NCBI GenBank assembly: GCA_964361075.1 | Contig: CAYHZL010000035.1 | Span: 1 to 22,508 of the forward strand | Origin: CAYHZL01 sp964361075 | GTDB lineage: Bacteria > Bacteroidota > Ignavibacteria > UBA10030 > UBA8401 | Reading direction: 5' to 3' | DNA: 22,508 bases | Shown here: positions 1 to 6,239 of the stretch, piece by piece | Layout: the number at the start of each line of letters is the position of its first letter | Numbering within the stretch: position 1 is the first letter of the stretch | The notes under the pieces: generated by a model | Seen by the model: only the letters and a program-made list of their open reading frames with translations | Databases searched by the model: none | Told to the model about the DNA's origin: nothing | Made by a program: the position numbers and the translations under genes

Positions 1-29
1 CTGCTGCTGCTGCTGCTGCTGCTGCTGCT
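1..29. repeat. CTG trinucleotide microsatellite encoding poly-alanine
   Basis: An uninterrupted CTG run starts at the window edge and continues to position 29. Read on the minus strand it gives at least nine GCA (Ala) codons inside the FN3 lipoprotein. Because the unit is three bases, slippage would change the linker length without shifting the frame. The true length is unknown because the run touches the edge. Confidence 0.9.
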
Positions 30-775
30 ATGTTGTAACTTGGAGCGTTGGAATATAACGATTTGTTTATTGAAGTTACTGCCCGAACACGGAATGAATA
101 GGTTGTTGCTGAATCGAACACGGCTGTAATTGTTGCTGTTGTTACATTTGCACCAACGGTTTTTACTAAGGAGAAACTGCCGCTGTTTGCTGATTGTTCA
201 ATTTCAAATCCTGTCTCAAACGAAGAATTATCAACCCAACTTAAACTTACTTGCGATGTTGTCATCGATACAATTGCTAAAAAGTTGGGTGCAGGAAATG
301 TAAGTTGCTGCAATACAATGTTGGAATATGATGATGATTTAGAAACTACTGCTGTTACTGCACGCGCTCGAAATGAGTATGTTGTTGCCAAATTGAACAC
401 GGCTGTAATTGTTGCTGTTGTTACATTTGCTCCAACTGTTTTTATTAAAGAGTAAGTGCCGCTGTTTGCCGATTGCTCAATCTCAATTGAAAACGAATTT
501 TGTTGATCTGAGTTTGTAAAGGTGATATTATTTTTCCATTGAAGCGATATTGATGTTTCAGTCATATTTGTAATAACTAATTCGCTTGGTGCTTTCAGTT
601 CCACATCCGGGTCAAGCGGGTTATTAAACTCCATCTTTTGTGTGCAGGAAAGAGAAGCAAGCGCAAGAAGTAGGGTAACATAGAAAACCTTCAAGGTCTT
701 CACCTGTCCGCCGTGCTTCATCTTTTGGCGGAAGACCTTGAAGGTTGTGTTGTAAAATGGTGTTGTGTGTTTCAT
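1..775 (-). CDS. Fibronectin type III repeat lipoprotein, C-terminus cut off by the window edge
   Basis: The minus-strand frame is open from ATG at 775 to the left edge and encodes an exported lipoprotein. A hydrophobic stretch ends in the lipobox LASLSC, with the lipidated Cys at residue 44 if translation starts at 775. The mature part begins with TQKMEFNNPLDPD, typical of FCB-group surface lipoproteins. At least two FN3-like domains of about 93 residues follow, each with a TTYSFR(A/V)RAVT strand and a SWVDN or QWKNN strand. The two copies are nearly identical in DNA, for example around 116-165 and 395-444. The final readable residues are nine alanines encoded by the CTG repeat, where the linker to a third FN3 domain would lie. 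The start is uncertain: ATG 775, ATG 721 and GTG 703 are in frame, and a palindromic repeat covers this region. FN3 domains suggest binding or adhesion; the ligand is unknown. Confidence 0.8.
   Translation of the reverse strand, partial: MKHTTPFYNTTFKVFRQKMKHGGQVKTLKVFYVTLLLALASLSCTQKMEFNNPLDPDVELKAPSELVITNMTETSISLQWKNNITFTNSDQQNSFSIEIEQSANSGTYSLIKTVGANVTTATITAVFNLATTYSFRARAVTAVVSKSSSYSNIVLQQLTFPAPNFLAIVSMTTSQVSLSWVDNSSFETGFEIEQSANSGSFSLVKTVGANVTTATITAVFDSATTYSFRVRAVTSINKSLYSNAPSYNIAAAAAAAAA
686..746. repeat. Short palindromic element (16-bp perfect arms) in the 5' coding end of the FN3 lipoprotein
   Basis: AACCTTCAAGGTCTTC at 686-701 is the exact reverse complement of 731-746. An extra pair, TCCGCC (707-712) with GGCGGA (727-732), lies inside. 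The 61-bp unit is open in the minus-strand frame and adds about 20 residues (roughly TFKVFRQKMKHGGQVKTLKV) between MKHTTPFYN and the hydrophobic core of the signal peptide. No clear target duplication was seen. Confidence 0.75.
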
Positions 776-810
776 AGGTATTGTAGTAAAATTATTTTTT
801 AATATTTTCC

Positions 811-882
811 GTAGGACAAACATTCCTGTTTGTCTATGTTCATGTGTACATTCAAAATGTCAAACAGGAATGTTTGACCTAC
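811..882. repeat. Inverted repeat with 22-bp arms
   Basis: Arms at 811-832 and 861-882 are reverse complements with one mismatch in 22. Each arm itself contains the smaller palindrome CAAACA-nnnn-TGTTTG. It lies in the 179-bp space between the acyltransferase stop (955) and the lipoprotein start (775). In RNA it would form a long hairpin with a loop of about 28 nt. There is no adjacent T-run on either strand that would make it a classical terminator. Confidence 0.75.
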
Positions 883-918
883 AATGAATGTTTGACCTAC
901 GACGAATGTTTGACCTAC
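868..918. repeat. Three tandem copies of an 18-bp unit
   Basis: The 15-nt core GAATGTTTGACCTAC recurs at 868-882, 886-900 and 904-918, exactly 18 bp apart, with 3-nt variable spacers (aat, gac). The first copy is part of the right arm of the neighbouring inverted repeat, so the array looks like that arm amplified in tandem. Confidence 0.85.
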
Positions 919-954
919 AAGTTCATCCCTCATCTTTCATATTTCATACTTCAC

Positions 955-2097
955 CTAAAACGGTTTCGTGAAGAAAACATACAATACAATAACAAGCAAT
1001 GTGTATTGCACAATGCGTGCGTATAACATACTTTTATTTTTTATCACATTCCAAATATATGACACAAAAATAGTTGCCGTCAGCAAGATAACAGCCATTC
1101 CTATTACTTCGGGAACAGTGCGAGTTCGTCCGATGAGAGAGGAGAAACTTTCTCCGTCAAAAAATAATCCGTAAATCACCAGAAGATGTCCTGCATACGC
1201 CACCAACGATTCTGAGCCAACAACGCTGACAATTGATTTTCCCGATTTTGCTGTTTGTTCCCAATACCACAATGTTGCAAGAATAAGCAGCACAATGCCG
1301 AGGCGAATAAAATAGAACCATGGACTTGCACGCCAAAAATTATGAGGCGGATATACTGTAAACGGCAACGTAGCAATAATTAATGCGGAAATAATTATTG
1401 CTGCACCGGCAATAAAAATATATTTGAAAACTGATGTTTCTCCAAATTTATTTTTGAACAACGTAACAAGTTGACCGAGAATCGCTCCCATCAGAATAAA
1501 TCCCATCCATGGAAAGAGAGGAAAAAGCGAACCGTGGAATGCGTTCAGATAATTTGCAATGGAAACCGGAAATATTGAATCGAAGTTCGCAGTGTACATC
1601 AGTGGTGTTAGGAAAATTACTCCGCCGCAAATAATAGATGTTGTCAGCAAAAATCTTTTTGGAGTGCGCGTTACTATAACAGTAAGCAAAAGGAACAGTA
1701 AAGAAGATGCGATACAATGCAGCACATCTACCTTCCAAAAATTAGCCCACTCTTCCCACGGAATGATGCATAATTTATTAAATGAAAAAAAAGGAATATG
1801 CAGCGTATATCCGACAAGCAATACTTGTAAAATTCTGCCAACTTGTTTCCTAAAAACAGCATTGAACGAAAGGTAATCATTCCATTTGCGTTGGGCAATC
1901 ATTGCAAATGAATATCCGGCAATAAAAAGAAATGATGGCGCAACAAGTCCATTAATAAAATTCAAGACCTTAAACCATGACGTATCGCGCATCGCCGGCA
2001 ACATGAACGCATTGATAACGTGAGTTTCGATCATCACGAGCACAGCCCATCCGCGCAGCAAGTCTATGTAGACATAACGAGATTTTTTTTGTTCCAT
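955..2097 (-). CDS. Multi-pass membrane acyltransferase, HGSNAT/DUF1624-like (second of a tandem pair)
   Basis: This is a roughly 380-residue integral membrane protein with about ten hydrophobic segments. The N-terminus carries the family pattern YIDLLRGWAVLVMIETH, with a conserved R near the first membrane segment and a His at its end. This resembles the heparan-alpha-glucosaminide N-acetyltransferase catalytic domain (DUF1624), whose bacterial members are thought to acylate cell-surface sugars; the substrate here is unknown. I chose ATG 2097 (MEQKKSRY) because the 24-residue upstream extension only overlaps the preceding gene and the MEQKK start aligns with the paralogue. It follows the upstream gene with a 4-bp gap, so the two are surely co-transcribed and probably translationally coupled. 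It ends in FFTKPF, the counterpart of FFTKPY in its neighbour. It could also be read as a broader acyltransferase-3-type protein. Confidence 0.75.
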   Translation of the reverse strand: MEQKKSRYVYIDLLRGWAVLVMIETHVINAFMLPAMRDTSWFKVLNFINGLVAPSFLFIAGYSFAMIAQRKWNDYLSFNAVFRKQVGRILQVLLVGYTLHIPFFSFNKLCIIPWEEWANFWKVDVLHCIASSLLFLLLTVIVTRTPKRFLLTTSIICGGVIFLTPLMYTANFDSIFPVSIANYLNAFHGSLFPLFPWMGFILMGAILGQLVTLFKNKFGETSVFKYIFIAGAAIIISALIIATLPFTVYPPHNFWRASPWFYFIRLGIVLLILATLWYWEQTAKSGKSIVSVVGSESLVAYAGHLLVIYGLFFDGESFSSLIGRTRTVPEVIGMAVILLTATIFVSYIWNVIKNKSMLYARIVQYTLLVIVLYVFFTKPF

Positions 2098-2101
2098 TTT
2101 T

Positions 2102-3241
2102 TTAGTACGGTTTAGTGAAGAAATAAAAAAGCAATAACCACAAAACAAGAATGCGGACAAACAATGCAACGCCGCGATAATTTGTTTTCAAAAAATGCCA
2201 GCCATACGCAAACGATGATATTGTAAGAAATAACAGGATAAAAACAAAGAATGCCTGATTAATAGTAAGCGAACTGCCAAAATAAAATTGCAATCCATTA
2301 TTAATAACTGAACCATAGAGAAGGAGAAGGTGAATAATGTAAATAAACAACGACTCTCTTCCTAAAACGGAGGGAAGTGCAGATGGCAGACGGACAGCGT
2401 GCTCTGCAAAAAATAATCCGCTCAGCACAAGTAGAATAAATCCGAAACGCGCAGTGATTACAGCCGGATTCACTTTCCAAAAATCATGCGCCGGATATAT
2501 TCCGAGAGGAATATTTGCAACAATCACCGCTATAAAAATACAACCAGTGCCGATTGCAACAGCGCGCTGCATCAATCGCACTGCGTGATGATGTTCCTTT
2601 GCATTGACAAAAAGATATGCGAACGATATTCCACCAAAAATATATGCTGACCAAGGAAATAACGGAAACCACGAATTATTTTCGACATTGATATATGAAA
2701 CAAACCACAACGGAAAATATTTTGACAACGAAATACTCCATAACAACGGTGAGGTTAGCGCAATGAGCAGAGCAATGACACCAGCGGCAACTGCTATCGT
2801 TTTTTCCTGACGCACAAAAAGTACTGCAATCTGTACGATAAGCAACGTTACAGCAATACAGTGCAACGCATCAACTTGCAGAAATGATGCAATCGCTTGC
2901 GATGTGCTGTAATACAAAATTTTATGAATGGAAAAATATGGCAGATGAAGTGCGTAGCCAAGAAGAATTAAACCACAAAAACGTGCGGCACGTTTCGCAA
3001 ATGCTTTTGATAGCGTACTGAACTCTTCCCATTTTTTGAACGTTGAAACGCCAAACGCAACACCCGATGCAAAGAGAAACATCGGTGCAACAAATCCGTG
3101 GAAAAAATCGTGGATATAATAGAGCGAGTGAGATTTTATTGACGCAGAAAGCAACGCATCAAACGTGTGCCCTTGCAGCATAACAATGACAGCAAGGAAT
3201 CGGAGCAGATCAATAAAAAGATAGCGTTTTTTGTCGTGCAT
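2102..3241 (-). CDS. Multi-pass membrane acyltransferase, HGSNAT/DUF1624-like (first of a tandem pair)
   Basis: This 379-residue membrane protein is paralogous to the gene immediately downstream. Shared features are the opening YLFIDLLRFLAVIVMLQGHTF, the FFHGFVAPMFLFASGVAFG segment, the NxxW/S-WFPLFPW loop before a central membrane segment, and the terminal FFTKPY. The family signature points to transmembrane acyl transfer to a sugar or glycan, as in heparan-alpha-glucosaminide N-acetyltransferase; no substrate can be read from the sequence. The start codon at 3241 (MHDKKRYLF) puts a short positive N-terminus before the first helix. A MITE-like repeat at 3284-3489 separates it from kbl upstream, so the pair may have its own promoter in the 40 bp left between repeat and start, or one within the repeat. 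Confidence 0.75.
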   Translation of the reverse strand: MHDKKRYLFIDLLRFLAVIVMLQGHTFDALLSASIKSHSLYYIHDFFHGFVAPMFLFASGVAFGVSTFKKWEEFSTLSKAFAKRAARFCGLILLGYALHLPYFSIHKILYYSTSQAIASFLQVDALHCIAVTLLIVQIAVLFVRQEKTIAVAAGVIALLIALTSPLLWSISLSKYFPLWFVSYINVENNSWFPLFPWSAYIFGGISFAYLFVNAKEHHHAVRLMQRAVAIGTGCIFIAVIVANIPLGIYPAHDFWKVNPAVITARFGFILLVLSGLFFAEHAVRLPSALPSVLGRESLFIYIIHLLLLYGSVINNGLQFYFGSSLTINQAFFVFILLFLTISSFAYGWHFLKTNYRGVALFVRILVLWLLLFYFFTKPY

Positions 3242-3283
3242 AATTACTTGATTTCAAAATTACAAGATTGTAAAATAATACAA

Positions 3284-3489
3284 CAGTTTTGGTAACTACT
3301 CAGCGGTTAGAAAAAATAGAACATTCGCCGCGGCGAAACACGGATTTGACTGATACACACTGATAAAATAGAACTTCTTCATAAAGGGCATCTCTAAAAA
3401 TCAATAAAATAATCCGTGAAAATCTGTTTCATCCGTGTCATCCGTGTTCTATTATTAAGTCAGCATCTGCTGAGTAGTTACCAGTTTTG
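3284..3489. mobile_element. MITE-like element, family 1 copy A, with 13-bp terminal inverted repeats and an 8-bp target duplication
   Basis: The element proper is 3292-3481. Its ends are GTAACTACTCAGC and the exact reverse complement GCTGAGTAGTTAC. It is flanked by the direct repeat CAGTTTTG at 3284-3291 and 3482-3489, as expected for transposition. It has no coding capacity. Inside are a perfect 14-bp palindrome TTCGCCGCGGCGAA (3324-3337), inverted 'atccgtgt...ttctat' segments, and at 3386-3400 a lone GGGCATCTCTAAAAA identical to the end of the family 2 elements. A second copy lies at 16800-17049; its left end matches the reverse complement of this copy's right end. Confidence 0.8.
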
Positions 3490-3526
3490 TTTCTCTTTCA
3501 ATCTGTAATTTGCAATTTTGTAATCT

Positions 3527-4753
3527 TTAAATAACTTTCATTTTCTTCCCAACCGTTTCAAATGCATCAAGCGCTTGGTCAATATCTTTTTTGGAAAGCG
3601 CCGCAGAAATCTGCACGCGCAAACGTGCTTCACCTTTCGGCACAACAGGAAACCACAAACCTTTCACATACACACCGGCTTTTAACATTGCGGCGCTCAT
3701 GTTTTGCGCAACACTCGCCTCGCCTAACATAATCGGCACTATCGGATGTTCGCCTTCGAGAATATGAAAACCAAGCGCTGTAATTTTTTTGCGGAAATAT
3801 TTTGTGTTGTCGTGCAATCGTTGTACAATGGATTTATCTTTCGTCAGCAAATCAAACGCAGCAATGCTAGCCATGACAATTGCGGGCGGCAATGAATTGG
3901 AAAATGTATAGGGACGCGCCTTCTGCCGCAAGTAAGCAACCAATTCTTTTCTTCCGCTGATATAACCACCAAGCGCACCGCCGATTGCTTTGCCGAGTGT
4001 TCCCGACAGCACATCAACTTTTCCATGCACGCCACAATGTTCCGGCGTTCCTCTTCCTGTTTTTCCGATAACGCCGACGGCGTGGCAATCATCAACAAAA
4101 AGAATTGCACTATATTTTTTTGCAAGGGCAACAAGCATATCTAATTTTGCAATATCGCCTTCCATACTTAATACACCATCTGTTACGATCATGCGCAAGC
4201 GATACTCTTTGTTTTTATCACCTTCCAGCAACTGTTCAAGTTCGGTAACATCGGAATGTTTATAAATTTTTTTATCGGTCGTTTCGGATTTACACAAACG
4301 CAAACCATCAATTATACTGGCATGGTTTAATTGATCGGTGTACAGACAATCGCGGTAGTTTTCGTACCCAAGCTTTTCATTCGTCAGCGAAGGAAAGAAT
4401 GCATTGTTCGCCGCAAATGCAGATGAAAATAAAATTGTATCTTCCGTTCCGATGAATGTAGAAATTTTCTTTTCAAGATCGAGATGAATGGTTTGCGTTC
4501 CGCACAAGAAGCGCACCGACGCCATTCCGTAACCGAATTCTTTAATCGCATCAATGGCAGCTTTTTTTACAACAGGATGATTCGACATTCCTAAATAATT
4601 GTTGGAAGCGAGCATCACAACATTTTTGCCGTTTACTTTTACAACTCCCGCTTGTGGTGAAGCGAGCGGTGTTTCGTACTTAAATGTGTTTGCATCGTGA
4701 ATGCGTGCGAGTTCTGCTTTGGCGAGTTCGATATAATTTGTTGGTGTGTTCAT
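3527..4753 (-). CDS. kbl: 2-amino-3-ketobutyrate CoA ligase (glycine C-acetyltransferase)
   Basis: This PLP enzyme of the alpha-oxoamine synthase family cleaves 2-amino-3-ketobutyrate with CoA to glycine and acetyl-CoA, the second step of threonine breakdown (EC 2.3.1.29). Its 408 residues compare with about 398 in well-known members. Visible hallmarks are ASNNYLG near residue 50, the LNHASIIDG segment with H144, VDDCHAVG (D221/D222, H224), and the PLP-binding lysine K255 in SGTLGKAIGGA. The family also includes 8-amino-7-oxononanoate and serine palmitoyl synthases, but the pairing with tdh immediately upstream (4938-6164) fixes the assignment. The 184-bp gap to tdh contains a family 2 repeat and an assembly gap. 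No Shine-Dalgarno is visible before ATG 4753. Confidence 0.93.
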   Translation of the reverse strand: MNTPTNYIELAKAELARIHDANTFKYETPLASPQAGVVKVNGKNVVMLASNNYLGMSNHPVVKKAAIDAIKEFGYGMASVRFLCGTQTIHLDLEKKISTFIGTEDTILFSSAFAANNAFFPSLTNEKLGYENYRDCLYTDQLNHASIIDGLRLCKSETTDKKIYKHSDVTELEQLLEGDKNKEYRLRMIVTDGVLSMEGDIAKLDMLVALAKKYSAILFVDDCHAVGVIGKTGRGTPEHCGVHGKVDVLSGTLGKAIGGALGGYISGRKELVAYLRQKARPYTFSNSLPPAIVMASIAAFDLLTKDKSIVQRLHDNTKYFRKKITALGFHILEGEHPIVPIMLGEASVAQNMSAAMLKAGVYVKGLWFPVVPKGEARLRVQISAALSKKDIDQALDAFETVGKKMKVI

Positions 4754-4805
4754 AAAATTTTATGGTAGTGAATGCATGGAATTGAATGTTCATCAAAAAT
4801 TTATT

Positions 4806-4918
4806 GGACATCTCTAAAAACTATGTCCGTCATTGCGAGGGAGCGAAGCGACCGAAGCAATCTTTCAATTAAAAAGAAAAANNNNNNNNNNATTATTTTT
4901 AGGTTTTTAGAGATGCCC
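4806..4918. mobile_element. MITE-like element, family 2 copy A, interrupted by an assembly gap
   Basis: The left end GGACATCTCTAAAAA (4806-4820) and right end TTTTTAGAGATGCCC (4904-4918) are near-perfect inverted repeats. The interior CGTCATTGCGAGGGAGCGAA and onward to the N run is the same as in the copy at 10962-11100. A 9-bp direct repeat AATGTTCAT occurs at 4785-4793 and 4920-4928; it sits a few bases outside the left end, so its status as a target duplication is doubtful. The element separates tdh from kbl. Confidence 0.8.
4882..4891. other. Assembly gap (10 N)
   Basis: Ten Ns fall inside a repeat copy. Compared with the intact copy at 10962-11100 (139 bp), about 36 nt are expected to be missing here, so 10 N is probably a placeholder length. 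No gene is affected. Confidence 0.95.
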
Positions 4919-4937
4919 TAATGTTCATTGGTGCTGA

Positions 4938-6164
4938 TCACGGTTTTAGCAGTACCTTAAACGCATCTCCTTTTCGAATTACATCGAACGCTTCTTCATA
5001 TCGCTCCAGCGGAAATTGATGCGTAATAAATCCGGTTGATAAAAACTTTTTGGCGAGGCCGGCTTTCAATAACTTTTCCATCTGATTCCACGTTTCAAAC
5101 ACACGACGACCAATAATTCCTTTGATAGTGATCCCTTTGAAAATAACATCCTTTGCAAAATCAACCGGCATCGTTCCTGTCGGCAAACCGAGCAGAGAAA
5201 ATGTTCCCCCCATGCGCAGCACTTTTAATGCATCTTCATACGCGTGGTAACTTCCCGACATTTCAAATGCAGCATCAACACCATCATCGTTCGTTTGCTT
5301 CATAATAACATCATGAAAACGTGCGCGCTCGTTGGGCAGCGACATATCGAAACAATCTGTTGCGCCATACTTACGCGCTAATGCAAAACGTTTCGATTCT
5401 AATTTCTCGTGCGAAAAATCATCGTGCGATGCATCGGTAACAAATATTTTTTTTGCACCGGCAAATTTCGCAACGGCAATCGCCATCAATCCTTGCACGC
5501 CGCATCCCAGCACAACCACGCTTCCGCCCTTCACATCGGCAGACATGATGGTGTGCGTTGCATTGCCGAGCGCGTCCATCCACGCAATAATTTCGAGAGG
5601 AATTTCTTTTTTGTGAAATAATAAAATATTTTCAACCGGCACTTTTACATACTCTGCAAACGCACCGTCATCATGCACGCCTTTGATAATGGTGTTGCGA
5701 CACACATGCTTTTCGTTGTGTTTGCATTGATAGCATTCGTCGCACGTAATATGCATTTCAGCGGACGCATGAAAATTATCATACACAAGCGTAAAAAAAT
5801 CTTTTCGCTGTACGAGTGAACTCACCGTCTCTCGTTTGATAAGTTTTTTTACATCAGTATTCACTTTCGACTTTGCAAGAATTTTTTCTGCAATTATTTT
5901 TTTAGCTTTTGTTCCGGCAAAAACAATGTGTCCTGAAAATTCATGTCCGATAGTAATCGGATCGGTGACGGCATGCATCATTGATTCACGAAGCGAATCT
6001 TTGCCATTGTAAATGCCGACATCGGTGCCGCAAATAGCACCTGCAAAAACTTTAATAATAACATCGGTTGGAGATTGTGCAAATGGCAGAGGTTTTTCTA
6101 TTAGACGAAACCCCTTGTGCCACGCTTTCCCTTCGGCGGGCTTTTCTTTAACAATTGCTTTCAT
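4938..6164 (-). CDS. tdh: L-threonine 3-dehydrogenase, zinc MDR type, with an extra segment in the catalytic domain
   Basis: This medium-chain zinc dehydrogenase oxidises L-threonine to 2-amino-3-ketobutyrate with NAD+, feeding kbl downstream. Catalytic zinc residues are visible as C45 (AICGTD) and GHE at H74/E75. The structural zinc loop has C141, C144, C147 and C155 (CDECYQC...HVC). The NAD fold shows VVVLGCGVQG near 216-225. The stretch ITIKGIIGRRVFETW (346-360) resembles Tdh rather than sorbitol or alcohol dehydrogenases. At 408 residues it is much longer than the usual 340-350. The distance from GHE to the first structural Cys is about 67 residues against about 30 in E. coli Tdh. The Lys-rich segment at about 86-134 replaces the usual VGDRV strand. 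The start at 6164 gives the typical MKAIVK opening. Confidence 0.87.
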   Translation of the reverse strand: MKAIVKEKPAEGKAWHKGFRLIEKPLPFAQSPTDVIIKVFAGAICGTDVGIYNGKDSLRESMMHAVTDPITIGHEFSGHIVFAGTKAKKIIAEKILAKSKVNTDVKKLIKRETVSSLVQRKDFFTLVYDNFHASAEMHITCDECYQCKHNEKHVCRNTIIKGVHDDGAFAEYVKVPVENILLFHKKEIPLEIIAWMDALGNATHTIMSADVKGGSVVVLGCGVQGLMAIAVAKFAGAKKIFVTDASHDDFSHEKLESKRFALARKYGATDCFDMSLPNERARFHDVIMKQTNDDGVDAAFEMSGSYHAYEDALKVLRMGGTFSLLGLPTGTMPVDFAKDVIFKGITIKGIIGRRVFETWNQMEKLLKAGLAKKFLSTGFITHQFPLERYEEAFDVIRKGDAFKVLLKP

Positions 6165-6208
6165 AGTTTCCCAGATATGTTTGACCTGTTATGGTGATAG
6201 AGTTACGC

Positions 6209-6239
6209 GTAATGCTGAGGAATGTTTTTCCCGCATTAC
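6209..6239. repeat. Short hairpin containing the rsmB stop codon
   Basis: GTAATGC (6209-6215) and GCATTAC (6233-6239) are perfect inverted arms around a 17-nt loop. The rsmB stop TAA (6238-6236 on minus) lies in one arm. GTTACGC just outside (6203-6209) recurs at 11901-11907. No T-run follows, so it is not a canonical terminator. Confidence 0.5.

Noticed and set aside
868..918. Possible CRISPR array
   Set aside because: Only three units with 15-nt cores and 3-nt spacers; this is a tandem repeat, and no cas gene is present.
844..1026. Plus-strand 60-codon frame with repeated ECLTY peptides
   Set aside because: The repeats are just the 18-bp tandem DNA array read in frame; the rest overlaps the acyltransferase gene on the other strand, and there is no ribosome site.
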